64,000 nt of DNA from Pleurodeles waltl (lineage: Eukaryota; Chordata; Amphibia; Caudata; Salamandridae): positions 223,444,928 through 223,508,927 of the forward strand of contig NC_090441.1 of assembly GCF_031143425.1 (NCBI RefSeq), read 5' to 3'. The notes under the pieces are model-generated. The model was given only the letters and a program-made list of their open reading frames with translations, had not been told where the DNA came from and ran no database searches. The position numbers and the translations under genes are program-made. Below are positions 21,021 to 32,269 of this stretch, in pieces. The number at the start of each line of letters is the position of its first letter. Position 1 is the first letter of the stretch.

Positions 21021-21469
21021 TGTGGTGCATGAGGATGTTGTTGCGGGGTGTGTTCTGGTTGTGGGCTGGTGTGTGGCGGGGTTGGTTGGTGGGGGGCAGA
21101 GCAGATGAGTATTGCGTTGGGGGTGTTGTGTTTGTTGAAGGGGGGTCGCTATGGTTGGTGTGTGGTGTGTGAGATGTGGAGCAGGAGAAATGACAGGTGT
21201 GGCAGGTGAAGGAGCCATGAGTGTGTGTGGGGCTGGAAGGGTGCACGTGGGGCGGGGGCCTGGGTTGAGTGAGTGGAGGGTGTGGGAGGAGTAGGTTTGT
21301 CTGAGAGGGCCAGGGGGACTGGCGCTGGGCGCGGTCTTGGTGCGGACAGGCGCAGACGGGCTTGCCTTTGGTGCTCCGGCCCGTCCGCTGCGCGACCGCG
21401 CCACAGCTTCCATAAAAGGAGGGGAGGGTGGGAGTGGCAGCTGGTAGGAGGGAGGGCTGGTCGAATGGG

Positions 21470-21662
21470 AAGGCTGGGGGGGTGGGGCCGCAGGGGAAGG
21501 CAGCGGCGGGGAAAAGGCTCTTGGAAAAAGATGGTGAGGAGGAGGGGGGAGGTGGGAGGGGCCGCAGGGGAAGGCAGCAGCGGGGAAAAGGCTCTTGGAA
21601 AAAGACGGTGAGGAGGAGGGGGGAGGCGGGAGGCGCCACAGGGGAAGGCAGTGGCGGGGAAA
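21470..21662 (-). repeat. 74-bp tandem repeats in the LINE 5' region
   Basis: Units starting CCGCAGGGGAAGGCAG (or CCACAGGGG) recur at 21488, 21562 and 21636, a 74-bp period over about 2.4 units. They are GC-rich with runs of GGAGG. Tandem 5' monomers often act as promoters in LINEs; that role is inferred. Confidence 0.7.
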
Positions 21663-21668
21663 AGTCAT

Positions 21669-22196
21669 TTTATGTCATTTCCTATTAAGGATATTATTAT
21701 GTTTTTACATAGTTAGTATGTTTGCTGTGTTATATATGTCCGTGATTGAGATGTCTTTCTCATATCATTAGAGAAATCATAAAAAATATCTAGTTTGCCT
21801 CTTGCTAATAATTAAAACACATACTAAAAACAAAATATTTAAAAGCATCTTACCTTTATTTTAATGTATGTGATATTCATATCAGTAGACCATATTCATT
21901 TTAACATTTGTCATATTCATTGAATGGCAAATATTGAATTAAAAATATAACGTGACATGAATATTGTGTCAAAAATAATATCATTATGCAATTATCATGG
22001 AACAGAATATCTAAGCAGCTAAGAATATTGTGTTTTATGATACACAATACTGTTTTTAAGCATATTATTTTATTTAACATAATTTACATTAATATACTTG
22101 TAATAAAAATTGTTTCTTCAATATCTTATTATGAATTAGTCAGTATATTAATTTTATCTGTAATTGTTATTAGTATAATTGCTTTTTAAGAATATA
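21669..22196. other. AT-rich stretch, no gene recognised
   Basis: About 530 bases strongly rich in A and T with no usable frame or motif. It does not resume the retroviral pol interrupted by the LINE, so the 3' part of that provirus was deleted or lies elsewhere. Confidence 0.5.
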
Positions 22197-22440
22197 GGCT
22201 CTCATTACAACCCTGGCGGTCAAAGACCGCCAGGGTTGTTTTGGCGATTGTACCGCCAACAGGCTGGTAGTACAAATCGCCATATTATGACCGCAGCGGT
22301 AGCGCTGCGGTCGCACCGCCGGGACCGGCAGTTTCCCATCGTTGTCCCGGGGGTTATAATCCAGCAGGGCAGCACTGCTTGTGCAGTCACTAACTGCAGC
22401 TGCCTGTAGGGTATCTCTGTCCCCTCCTTTGAAGTGCCGG
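22197..22440 (+). mobile_element. Truncated Harbinger-type MITE
   Basis: The left end begins GGCTCTCATTACAACC followed by CTGGCGGTC, matching the terminal repeats of the large Harbinger elements. Next come a hairpin of the GGCGGTC/GACCGCC type and several ACCGCC/GGCGGT motifs. A right terminal repeat is not evident and the right boundary is approximate. It has no coding capacity. Confidence 0.6.
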
Positions 22441-23693
22441 TCTGTGCCACCTAAGAGGTGAAAGACAAAGTGCTGCTTCTAGCAGCCCTCTATCTTTTAA
22501 AAATATACTGCTCGCAGGGCAGCCATATGTTTGCATCTGATTGATATAGGTGGATCAGATGAAAACATGCATCTGGCCTCTTACTGAGTACATTGTAAAT
22601 AGTATCAAATATGCTCAGATGGCTCTGACGCAGTCGTTTTGTCTCTCTGTAACCCCCTGCTATTAAGTGCACTTAAAAGTGCTCTGTTGTCCCAGGGTTT
22701 AGGACATGCTCACTAAATTTGCTAATAACTAAATACATTACTTTGCTATGGCATGTGAAATATTAAAGTTCCATACGAGAATAAGGGAAAAGTATCAATA
22801 GTTTGGGTTTAATGTTGAGCTGTTCCTAGAGTGACAGGCCCACGAAATGTATTTTCACTCTGGAAATCTTTGGCTTTTCGGTAAGGAAAACTAGAGAGCA
22901 TATTCATTTATTAATTTATTACTTTTGCTAGCTCTGGATTAGGAAAAGCTAGAAAAATTGTTCAAATATTTTTAATTCAATAGTGAATGTAGATTTGCAT
23001 TCAAATATTAAGGAAAGGTGACTTTTAGAAAAGTATCTTTTCCTTTTCTGAAGCTACTGGTGGTTAATTTGTATTAATGTTGGTCAGGATGGGCTGGGTT
23101 AGAGCCTAGAAAGGGTATCTGGAAGGGCTTATGACTTTAATTTACTTAAAATTAAACTATAACAGGAGTCCTGGGAAAGGGAAGGACGTTGTTGTTAGGC
23201 CTTCTGTAACAAGTTGGGCACCAGCCCAGTGGGAGGGAGAGCTGGTCCATGTACAGGTTTTGTGTAGTAGTGGAACAGGGGACTGCTCATTTCACTAACT
23301 TGGAGTGGTAGTTTTGAGTTTTTAACTGCTTTGGTACTTTTAAATACTTTAAACATTTTCTCTAAGCTAACCTTGTCTGTTCTGTGCCATAGCTACCAGG
23401 AGTTGAGCTCATGTTTAAATTAGTTAAACCTTGTGAAGTTCTTAACAAGTAGGTGATGTAAATACTACTGATGGACTACCAGCCGCTGCAACTAATACAC
23501 TCATGTTTCAGGCAACACAACACAGCAACCAAATTTGCTGTTGTCACAAGCACACAGGACTTTGTCTTAAGTGATCAGGACATTTTCCTTATTATTCTGC
23601 TAGAGAGAACTCCTCATCCTATTCACGAGCCTATCATTATCCTGGTATAACTATCTATGTTCAGCTTGCTTGTGGGTAAGGGATGATTGCGCT
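22441..23693. other. No gene recognised
   Basis: About 1.25 kb without convincing frames or terminal repeats; only short chance frames occur. Confidence 0.5.
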
Positions 23694-23701
23694 GCTTTAA
23701 G

Positions 23702-24045
23702 CAGTGCTTAATTTGTAAATACAAAGGTGCTGGTGCCCAAAGCCCTCCTCTGAAACATGCAGCTGCTGCATTTAAATGTGCAAGCACGGAATACTGAGGC
23801 AGCGTAATCCTGAAGCCATCTCGGGCCTCTTTAATCCATTTACAGCCACTCACCGCCCCTTCAGTGCACTCTAGCAGCTTTCTCCTTTTTTCCTTTGTGA
23901 CGCTTTTTCTTTTTTCTCTTTCTCCATCTTTCCCATATGTGTATTTTGCTCTCAGCAAATGCTTGAGGCAGAAGAATAAGCGCCGGCCTTGATAAATAAG
24001 TGCCGATGCTCAGCACCGGAAACAACAAGCACAAATTAAGCACTG
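23702..24045. mobile_element. hAT-type MITE with perfect 15-bp TIRs and 8-bp duplication
   Basis: Perfect inverted repeats CAGTGCTTAATTTGT lie at 23702-23716 and 24031-24045. The 344-bp element is flanked by the exact 8-bp direct repeat GCTTTAAG (23694-23701 and 24046-24053). An 8-bp duplication and a TIR starting CAGTG are hallmarks of the hAT superfamily. There is no transposase frame, so it is a non-autonomous element moved in trans. Confidence 0.85.
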
Positions 24046-24053
24046 GCTTTAAG

Positions 24054-25560
24054 TATAGGGAAAGGCTTTAGATAATCTCTCCAGAGTCTTCGTTATTGAG
24101 TTGAGTGCAGTCAACTAAAACCGCAACAATTTAATGTTAGCAACACCTCATTCTACTAGATTGCCAGTGTACACTTAGTTATGTCATCCCATGCACTCAG
24201 GCTATTGCTTGCAGCTCCCTTGAGTTGTGCAGTGAGTTTTTCTCAGTCAGTGTTCATACCCACTCCGATGACTGTTATCTTTATTTTCCACAAGACTCTA
24301 TCGCCTATTGTAATTTTGAAGGGAAATCTCTTAAATGAAAAGTTTTTTTCATAATTCCTCTCGCAGTTCTAGTCTCTGTGATCAAGTGTGTTATGGACCT
24401 CAGTTTGTGGAATGCTTTCTAGTCCTGTTGTTGCAAGGTGTTGTATATTGAAATCTGTCACTGGAAATCAGGTAAGCGGATGGAGTGGGTTGCAAGGCGG
24501 AGCGACTCCTCCCAGGTACAGAGGGCAAATAGTGAACTGCAAGATAGGCGTGGTTTACATACCGAAGGCGCCCTTCATGTCCAGTGGGATTTGTTGAAAT
24601 CATGTGAGCGGTACAGCAGCACCATGGTTCAAGAGCAGATGCTCCATGTAAGAGGAGGGAAAGCCAGGACAACTGGCCAACAGGGTCCCTACTGAGGTGG
24701 CATGGTGGGTGAAAAATGAGGAACTAGGATGCAGCCAGAGTGATTGCCAGTGGCTGAGATTGTTTCAGAATTCCATCCATCATCTTGTTTGCTGTCTAGC
24801 TTTCAACAAAGGAAAATGATACAATTTTGCATGGTCTGACTTGATTCTCTAGCACAAAATTACCCTCTCCCCAACACACTCTGTTTTTCATTTTGATCCC
24901 ACATCTGATTGTTGTTGAATTGTTTAATAATAATAAATGAGGAATAAAAAGATTAGATTCCATGAAACATTGTTCATAACTCCAAAACAATTACTTAAAA
25001 ACAGATTTTGATTCAAACTAAAAAAATATTAATATATTCAAACAGACTTGATTATCACATGAATACTGACATGAATAAATGTGTATTTTAGTTTTGACAT
25101 TCATATCTAAAGAACCAACAAATGTGGTTCAAGGAGGAGCTACCTAAAGTCAAAAACCATGAGGATTATCAGAGCCTTGTGGAAAAAAAATCCAGAATGG
25201 TCTAGGTCAAAGAAAAATGTAAACTAGGCTGGCATAATTTATGAAATTTTGGGCATTTTATGCTTTGCTTGTTAAATGAAATACCTGAAATTGCACCATT
25301 CGCCACGTCAAATCATTATACTGGTTTGTGGCACGTGTACAGTGCGGGAGTGCAGGAAACAATGACGATACTTGTGCATTGCATGCTATGTGATGGCACA
25401 AAATGAGCCTTTGAGTCACAAGTTGTTGCAAGGACACATTTCACGCTAAAATAGCGAGCTAAATGGGAATTTGCAATTTTGCATAGTTACGAAAATGTTT
25501 GTTTAATTTTCCCAAAGGTTTGCTTAATTTCTTACATATAAGAAATTATCCCCATTTGGC
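24054..25560. other. No gene recognised
   Basis: About 1.5 kb of AT-rich sequence. Short frames on both strands show no known motif, and no terminal repeats or duplications were seen. Confidence 0.5.
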
Positions 25561-25589
25561 ATACCCTATTAAACACAAATGTACAAGGT

Positions 25590-26010
25590 GGATTGAACAG
25601 CAAAGCAATGAATGTGCTGAAACACCAAACCATAAGGTATGAGGGTGCCCAGAATGCTGTACCCACAGCATATGCTTAAAAAGCGATCCAAATGGGTTTG
25701 CTGAAAAAAGATAAATATGACGTGTTGAAATATAATCCAGAATTCAGAAAGATGTATTGAAACACTAAAGCACAGGGTGTGCTGAAACACAAATCCATAA
25801 GAAGGGCTGAAACAACAAACCATAGGAAATAATGCAGAAAGATGTACTGAAATGGCATAACAGGTCCTGACATGCCCTACGAGGTACTGAAATGCCATGA
25901 AAGCAAAGCAATACATGTGTTAAAAACCAAGCCATAATATGTGCTGAAACTTATTCCAAAAGAGTATGCCCAAAAGGGTGTATTAAAACCTTTGGATGTT
26001 TTGAAACACA
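25590..26010. repeat. Degenerate tandem repeat built on GCTGAAACAC/CCATAAG
   Basis: Motifs such as TGCTGAAACACCAAACCATA, GCTGAAACACAAATCCATAAG and GCTGAAACAACAAACCATAGG recur at irregular 30-60 base steps. The pattern is an old, diverged minisatellite. It accounts for the Phe/Ser/Val-rich frames on the minus strand, which are not genes. Confidence 0.55.
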
Positions 26011-26895
26011 ATCTATAAGGCAGAAAGAATTGAGGGAAGAGTTTGAGAAATTAGATTCTGATTAAGATGTACTTTGGAATTGATTGGAAACCTAACATAG
26101 AAGAGCTCCCATCTCTAGGTTTTACAAATCATAATCATCATTGTGACTTGCATGGGTTGAACCGGATGGTTGAACTTTCCAGCCACTTTCATGACCTCTG
26201 AGCCTTTCACAAGTCTTAAAGACCATCACATAAAACTCAGCACAAAAGTATGAGAACAACAAGAAAGATCTAAGAGAGTGAAAAGGGTTTAGTCATGCAT
26301 TGAACACTGTACATATTTGTTGTTTGATGTACACAGAGCTTCACCTTTTAAGCTAAGATGAAAGGATCTGTTTGTACATTACCCAGGGCAAAAAGTATGC
26401 TTGTGAGTGTCTAGACTTGCTGCATTTTAATAATGTGTGAGAGGTAGGTGCTGTAAAACAAACTCACTGTTGTGTGATAGAAAACTTTCATCACTGTGGA
26501 ACAATATCTGCAGTGATCTGAGGAGCCGCTGTGGCTTGTATCTACGCCCCAAGCTGCTTCCCCCCCTGGCCCGCTCTTGCATGTAGCGCCTGCTGGTCTG
26601 AAGCTTGTGGGCAGAGTGCACCAGTCCTCCCCTGCCACCACAGATGTCTCAGATTGCTCACAGCACACCTGTGAGAGTTCCCAGCAGATTTGAAGGAAAA
26701 AAGAAGCAACTGAAGCTATCATTTTCTCAGTAATGGAGCAGTTGTTTGCAGAGCCCTACCAAGGCCAGAGATCTTCATTGCGGTCAAGCTCGCCCCCCCC
26801 GGTTGACTAATTCTATTTGTTGGTAAAGTGCTAGACTACCTATATATAGACTTTTTTCTCATTTACATTCGAACTGTCTGTCCTTTGTTTTTGTC
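26011..26895. other. No gene recognised
   Basis: Noncoding sequence with no domain-bearing frame or clear repeat boundary. Confidence 0.5.
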
Positions 26896-27365
26896 TTTTG
26901 ATTCACTGAACTGTAAATTTTTGACCTGGCCCTTTCTACAGGGTCATCCCCCAAACGTCTTGCCTTCTCCTCCTAATATTCTGACCCTTTTTGTCTGGCA
27001 ATATGACTCTGGTCACTTTATCACTGCTAATCAGTGCTAAAGTGCATGTGCTCTCCCTTGTAAACTTGGTATGATTGGCTTATACCTGATTGGCACATTT
27101 AATTCACCTGTAAGTCTCTTGTACAGTGGTATCTCTATACCCAGGGTGTATAAATTAAATGCTACTAGTGGGCCTGCAGCGCTGCTTGTGCTACCCACAG
27201 AAGTAGCCTTTTAAACCTTTCTCAGGCCTGCTAGTGCAGGGCATGCATGCACAGTTTACTGCCACAGGGACCTGGCAACTACATTTACTTTCCAAGCCCA
27301 GACCTCCCCTTTTACTACATGTAAGTCACCCCTAAGGTAGGCCCTAGCTAGCCCTACGGGCAGGA
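26896..27365 (+). repeat. LTR-related fragment upstream of the second long LTR
   Basis: The stretch around 27310-27365 (TGTAAGTCACCCCTAAGGTA and onward) resembles an internal part of the adjacent LTR near 27690-27745 (TTATAAGTCACACCTATAGC and onward). It is therefore probably a piece of a related long LTR. Its boundaries are unclear. Confidence 0.35.
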
Positions 27366-29899
27366 TGTAGGAAAGTTGCATCTTTCTAGCATGGTTACCC
27401 CCACTTTTGGCCTGTTTGTCAGTGAGTTTGACTGTGTCCACTGGGATCCTGCTAATCAGGACCCCAGTAATCTAGTGTTTTGCCACAATTGGCATACTGG
27501 TGCCTCCTTATAAGTCCCTAGTATATGGTACCTAGGTACCCAGGGCATTAGGGTTGCAGGGGGTCCCTATGGGCTGCAGCATTTCTTCTGCAACCCATAA
27601 GGAGCCCAATGCAAAGGCTTCTGAAGGACTCCCATTGCAGCCTGCATGAAAAGGTGCATGCACCCTTTCACTGCCATTTACACTGCACCAGCTCACTTAT
27701 AAGTCACACCTATAGCAGGCCCTCCAGCCCTGAGGGCAGGGTGCAGAGTACCTGTGTGTGATGGCACCCCTGCACTTGCAGAGATGCCCCCACGAACTCC
27801 AGGACCATTATCCTGGACTTCATGAGTGTGGGGACACCATTTTACGCGTGTACTGGACATAGGTCACCACCATGTCCAGCTACATAATGGTAACTCAAAT
27901 CATAGGCAAGCATTTGTTGTATGATTCCATGCACTCTGGGGGCTCCATGAAGGACCCCCAGTATTGCCATGCCAGCCTTCTGAGGATTTCCAGGCAGCCG
28001 CAGCTGCTGCCACCTCTCAGACAGGTTTCGGTCCTCCTGTTGCTTGAGCAGCTCAAGCCCAGGAAAGCAGAACAAAGAAAGTGTTACACCATCTCCCTTT
28101 GGAAATGCGTGTTACAGGCTTAGAAGGGGTAGCCTCCCCAAGCCTCTGGAAATGCTTTGAAGGGCACAGATGGCACCCTCCTCGCTTAATCCAGTCTACA
28201 CCGGTTCAGGGACCCCAAGTCCCTGCTCTGTTGTGAAACTGGACAAAGTAAAGGGAAGTGACCACTCCCCTGTCCATCAACACCCCAGCGGTGGTGCTCA
28301 GAGCTCCTCCAGAGGGTCCCCTGGTTTTGCTATCTTGGATTAAAAGTTGGCAGGGAACTCTGGGAGCATCTGAGTGGCCAGTGCCAGCAGGAGACTTTAG
28401 AGCCCTCCCCGGATAGGTGCTTACCTGTTTAGCTGACCAATCCCCCTTTCAGGTTTATTTAGGGTTTCTCTCTTGGGTGGTTCTTCAGTATTGGATTGCA
28501 AGAATCCAGCAGGAATCCTCTCCATCTTTTACTTCACCTTCTTACTGAAGAAACTGCATCTGGACCCTCCAGGAACTCTACAAACTGCAACAAAGAAGCA
28601 AAGACGACTTCTGCAAAATTGTATCTTCAGCTCCTGCCAGCAACTGCAACTGTTTCTAAGTCATGCATCCTCAGAGGACAGCCTGTCTTCAGCTGACACC
28701 AGAAGAACGAAGAAATCTCCCTTGGAGTGAAGGAGTCACTTCCCTGCTTCAGCAGGCATCTCTCTGCACGGCGACCGGTGTTGTGGGTCCACTCTCCTGA
28801 CGAAGTGCATGGATCCAGCATCATGGGTGGTGGACTGAAGTGGTCCCGATGGTCCTGATGTCCTAGTGTCCAACTTTGGTGGAGGTAAGAGCTTGCCATG
28901 CAAGACAGTACCCCGTGCACCGCATGTTCAACAGTTGCCAAGGCTTGTTGGCATCCTTCCATGAAGTTCTTCGTACACCGTGCAGCTTGTGCCCCAGCAC
29001 TCTATCCTGCCACGCACAGCTTCCTAGTGGTTTTCCAGCGGCCTGGGACCCTTTGTTGTAGTGCTGCATGGGCCTCCTTTTGCACCTTCTTTATCCCCGT
29101 GCTGTGGGACTCCTGTGTGTGCTGCCTGGTCTTCTAAGGGCTGTCCGAGTTGCTGAGAACCCCCTGTGACTGCCCCTCCTGGGTAGAGTCCGCCAGGTCC
29201 CGGGCACCGCCATTTTCCGCTAACCGCGAGCTTTGCGTGTACCAAGGCTTGTTGGTGGAATCCAGCGGCACAAACCAGACTGCAATCATCGATCAGGCGT
29301 GGGACATCATCTTCACCAACCAGCAACCATTTTCTTGGATGCAGTACTGACTGTTGTTCTTCACCAGAGGTTCTTCATTTGCACCTTTATCCAAATTAGA
29401 AAGGGCTCCTGTTCTCCCTGGACTCTTCTGTTCTTCTTGGACTTGATCCTCTTCTTCGACAGTTTTTCAGGTCCATGGATCCATCATTGGTGTCTTGCAG
29501 TCTTGTCTGGTTCTTGCAATATCTTCTTTCTTGTATTCTTGTGTGTACTAGGAAAGTCACTGTGATTTACTCCTGCTTTCCTGGGCTCTGGGGTGGGTTC
29601 TATTACTTAGCTTTGGTGTTTTCTAATACTCCCAGCGCCCCTCTACACACTACACTTGCCTAGGTGGGAAACCGACTTTCGCATTCCACTTTCTTAGTAA
29701 TTGGCTTGTGTTCCTCCTACGCCCATTTCTAACTATTGTGATTTTCTCTATTTGCACTGTTTCCTAACTGTTTTACAGCTATTTCTGAATACTAGTGTAT
29801 ATATTTTGTGTAGTACTTACCTCCTAAGGGAGTACAGTCTCTATGGTATTTTTGGCATTTTGTGTCAACAAAATAAAGTATCTTTATTTTTGTAACACT
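27366..29899 (+). mobile_element. Second copy of the long LTR family, 3'-truncated
   Basis: It begins TGTAGGAAAG like the solo LTR at 14143 and follows it throughout: the block with GTGGGGACACCATT, the ACACCGGTTCAGGGACCCC block, the TATTTAGGGT block and the AATAAAGTA..CTTTATTTTT polyadenylation block. It stops soon after that block, where a MITE-like sequence starts, so the final 200 or so bases of the LTR are missing. It has no coding capacity. Confidence 0.7.
29872..29877 (+). promoter_or_regulatory. Polyadenylation signal in the second long LTR
   Basis: AATAAA followed by GTATCTTTATTTTT, matching the equivalent site at 16891 in the solo LTR. Confidence 0.5.
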
Positions 29900-29901
29900 G
29901 A

Positions 29902-30694
29902 GGCACTCATTAAAACATTGGTGGTAAATGCCGACTACGGCAGCAGCGACAGAAGACTGTTGCCGTGGCTAACAGCCGCCTGCCAAATAATGACCACAGC
30001 TGTATTTCCACCACAAGAAGGGTGGAAATCCGGCTGTGGCCATGGTGGCGGGTGGCATTAAGGTGGCGCGGCTACCACCAGCAGCGCCACACCAGTAGAC
30101 GGCTGCCAGAAGTATTATGAAAAATAATACGGCCTGCCGGTGTTCTGCTGACGGGCGCTGGTGGAGGTACCAGCTTCCCGTCCCATCCCCTGCTGGAAGA
30201 TCCCCCTGGATCCAGGTAAGTTGGGTTTCCGACAGGGTAGAGGGTGTTGTGTGGGGTTGTGGGGGTGTGTGAATGAATGTGAGTGTGTGTGTGTGAATGA
30301 GAATGTATGTGTAGTGTTGATTGCATGCATGTATGCATGTGTGAGAATGCATGTATGAAAGGATATGTGAATGCGTGTCTGTGTGTGTAGGGGGTGGTGG
30401 ATTGGAAGGAGGGAAACATGAATGGAGGGGGGCATCTGAGGAATGTTTGGAGGGGGAGGGGGACTCCTATCAGTGACAGGGAAGGAATTCCCTGTCACTG
30501 GTAGGGCCTACCGCCATGGTTTTCATGGCGTTACGAACGCCACGAAAACCATGATGGTAGGCAGGCGCTACAATAGCGGACGCTGGGCTAGAGAGCTGGG
30601 GATTCTTATCTCCAGCCCGGCGGCTGCTACTGCCATGGCGGTCGGAGTGGTAGATTGGCGGTTTCGCGTAGGCTCTCATTATTCCAATGAGACC
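29902..30694 (+). mobile_element. Harbinger-related MITE (approximate right end)
   Basis: The left end, GGCACTCATTAAAACATTGG followed by TGGTAAATGCCG, closely follows the inward-read right end of Harbinger A. The interior is GC-rich, with palindromes around 30480-30560 and a GT-rich microsatellite at 30240-30400. The right limit near AATGAGACC (30694) is a guess, and no target duplication was recognised. There is no coding capacity. Confidence 0.45.
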
Positions 30695-31665
30695 ACTGGA
30701 TTTTGAGTGGCAGAATCGCCTGTGGTGTGAAAGACTGAGTCCGACCCACTACAGGTGACACCTGTCTCTCCAACTCGGGTTTTGCTCCTGCTAACTAGCA
30801 CTGCCTCATCTCTACCCAAGGGTAGGGATAATTGGGCAGCCGAGCGCATGACATAATTGATTTCTCGTGGAAACCGTTGTCACTCAGGTCTCATCCGTTT
30901 CTTTCAGTTACATTAGTCTCACATACACAATGACAAACAGAGGCAGTATATGTTTCAATAAGGTTTTAATGAAGCAACTGCATCTTTGATAATAAAGCAT
31001 GTACTGCAATAACTAGGATGATACAGCATGCCAGAATTAAAATTGTGACAAGGAGAGTAAAGCATAGAAATAACGCTACCATATTATCACTAGAGCCAAT
31101 GGACTAATTCATACCTAGGCTGCAATAGTGCACAGCATGTTAAGCTCTAATTCTGCCTTTCAGGTTCCCTTGGGACGACCTCATCCCCCATACCTAAGCA
31201 AAGGCCTGAAGTGTGCATAAGCAGCTGTAGTGAAGCATTCAGCAAACAGCATACAGTCGTGGTCATCTGGCTGGATGGAATCTCCCTCTAACGTGTATTG
31301 GGGCAAGGGAGTGTTTTTATTATAAAACAGCTGATGTTCTGCGAAAATGTCCCTACGTAAGGATGTGTATTTTCTATGAATACCAGAGACAACACTTCTA
31401 CCACGTCCACCGGCAACTATCTAACTGCAGCCTTGAAAGAAGCACAGAGTGAACAAGACTGTCTTGTTTGAGAATGTAGTGCTGGCCTAGATAGAGAGAA
31501 AAAAAAACAATGCCCGCAAATGTGGCTAATATTAAAATAATAAACAAAGCTGATAAGTTAAATTGCACAGTGGCAGGCCAGGTGTGTTAAAATAACATAG
31601 ATGAAGCTGTAACTAAAATGGCTACACAACACCCTCCCCTTGTCGGTTGAAGGTGGTTCAAAGCC
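30695..31665. other. Flank of Harbinger B, possibly gypsy LTR sequence; no gene recognised
   Basis: About 970 bases without a recognisable frame. Because Harbinger B has matching TAA duplications, this stretch and 41077 onward were contiguous before insertion. The joined sequence leads into a gypsy gag, so part of it may be that element's 5' LTR, but no primer site or LTR boundary could be fixed. Confidence 0.35.
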
Positions 31666-32269
31666 TAAGGGGGTCATTCTGACCTCGGCGGTAAAAGGCG
31701 CTTACCGCCGGTCAGAAGACCACCATAACACCGCCGCGGCCGCGGTAAACCGCCACGGTCATTCTGACCCGCAGCTGGCAAACCGCCAAAAACCCGACAT
31801 CCACAAAAGTCCGCCACACCAAAGGTCAGTGGGAAACTGGCGATGACCAAACCTCCACCGTCACGGCAACAGAAATACGCCCATGCCATTCCGACCCACG
31901 AATCCATGCGGCGGTCTTTTAACCGCGGTATCCCATTGGCGGTACACACCGCCGCGGTCGAAATACATACAGACTTACAAAACACAACCACATTGGACAA
32001 TTCGAAATACACACACCTGATACATATACAAACACCACTCCCACACACCCAATTAAACATAAAACACCCACCCACATCACCCACAAACCCTCACAACCCA
32101 AAAATTCGACAGAAAGCCAGAGACATACAGCACAGAATCGAGAACACCATCACACAGAGGCAAACCACACCATCACCCACACAATATCCACGCACAAAAC
32201 GCCACACATCACCACACGCACCACACTCTACAACACATACACCACCCCACACCTCATCCACACCACCCC

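Larger units (their letters stand above)
18169..21668 (-). mobile_element. L2-like LINE, antisense, nearly full length but decayed
   Basis: On the minus strand this reads 5' to 3' as a GC-rich untranslated region with 74-bp repeats (21662-21470), a short Pro/Ser/Thr/His-rich frame, an apurinic-type endonuclease, a reverse transcriptase, and a short tail made of repeated GATT/ATTG units at 18169-18187. The order and the simple-repeat tail are typical of the L2/CR1 group. It lies against the retroviral pol fragment on its 3' side. No target duplication could be recognised. Confidence 0.75.

Noticed and set aside
18670..21688. Several plus-strand frames across the LINE
   Set aside because: They are antisense shadows of the minus-strand endonuclease and RT, which carry the recognisable motifs.
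25569..25916. Phe-rich minus-strand frame resembling a membrane protein
   Set aside because: It is produced by translating a degenerate tandem repeat; no conserved motif is present.
30115..30498. His/Thr/Pro-rich minus-strand frames
   Set aside because: They are translations of a GT-rich microsatellite inside a MITE.
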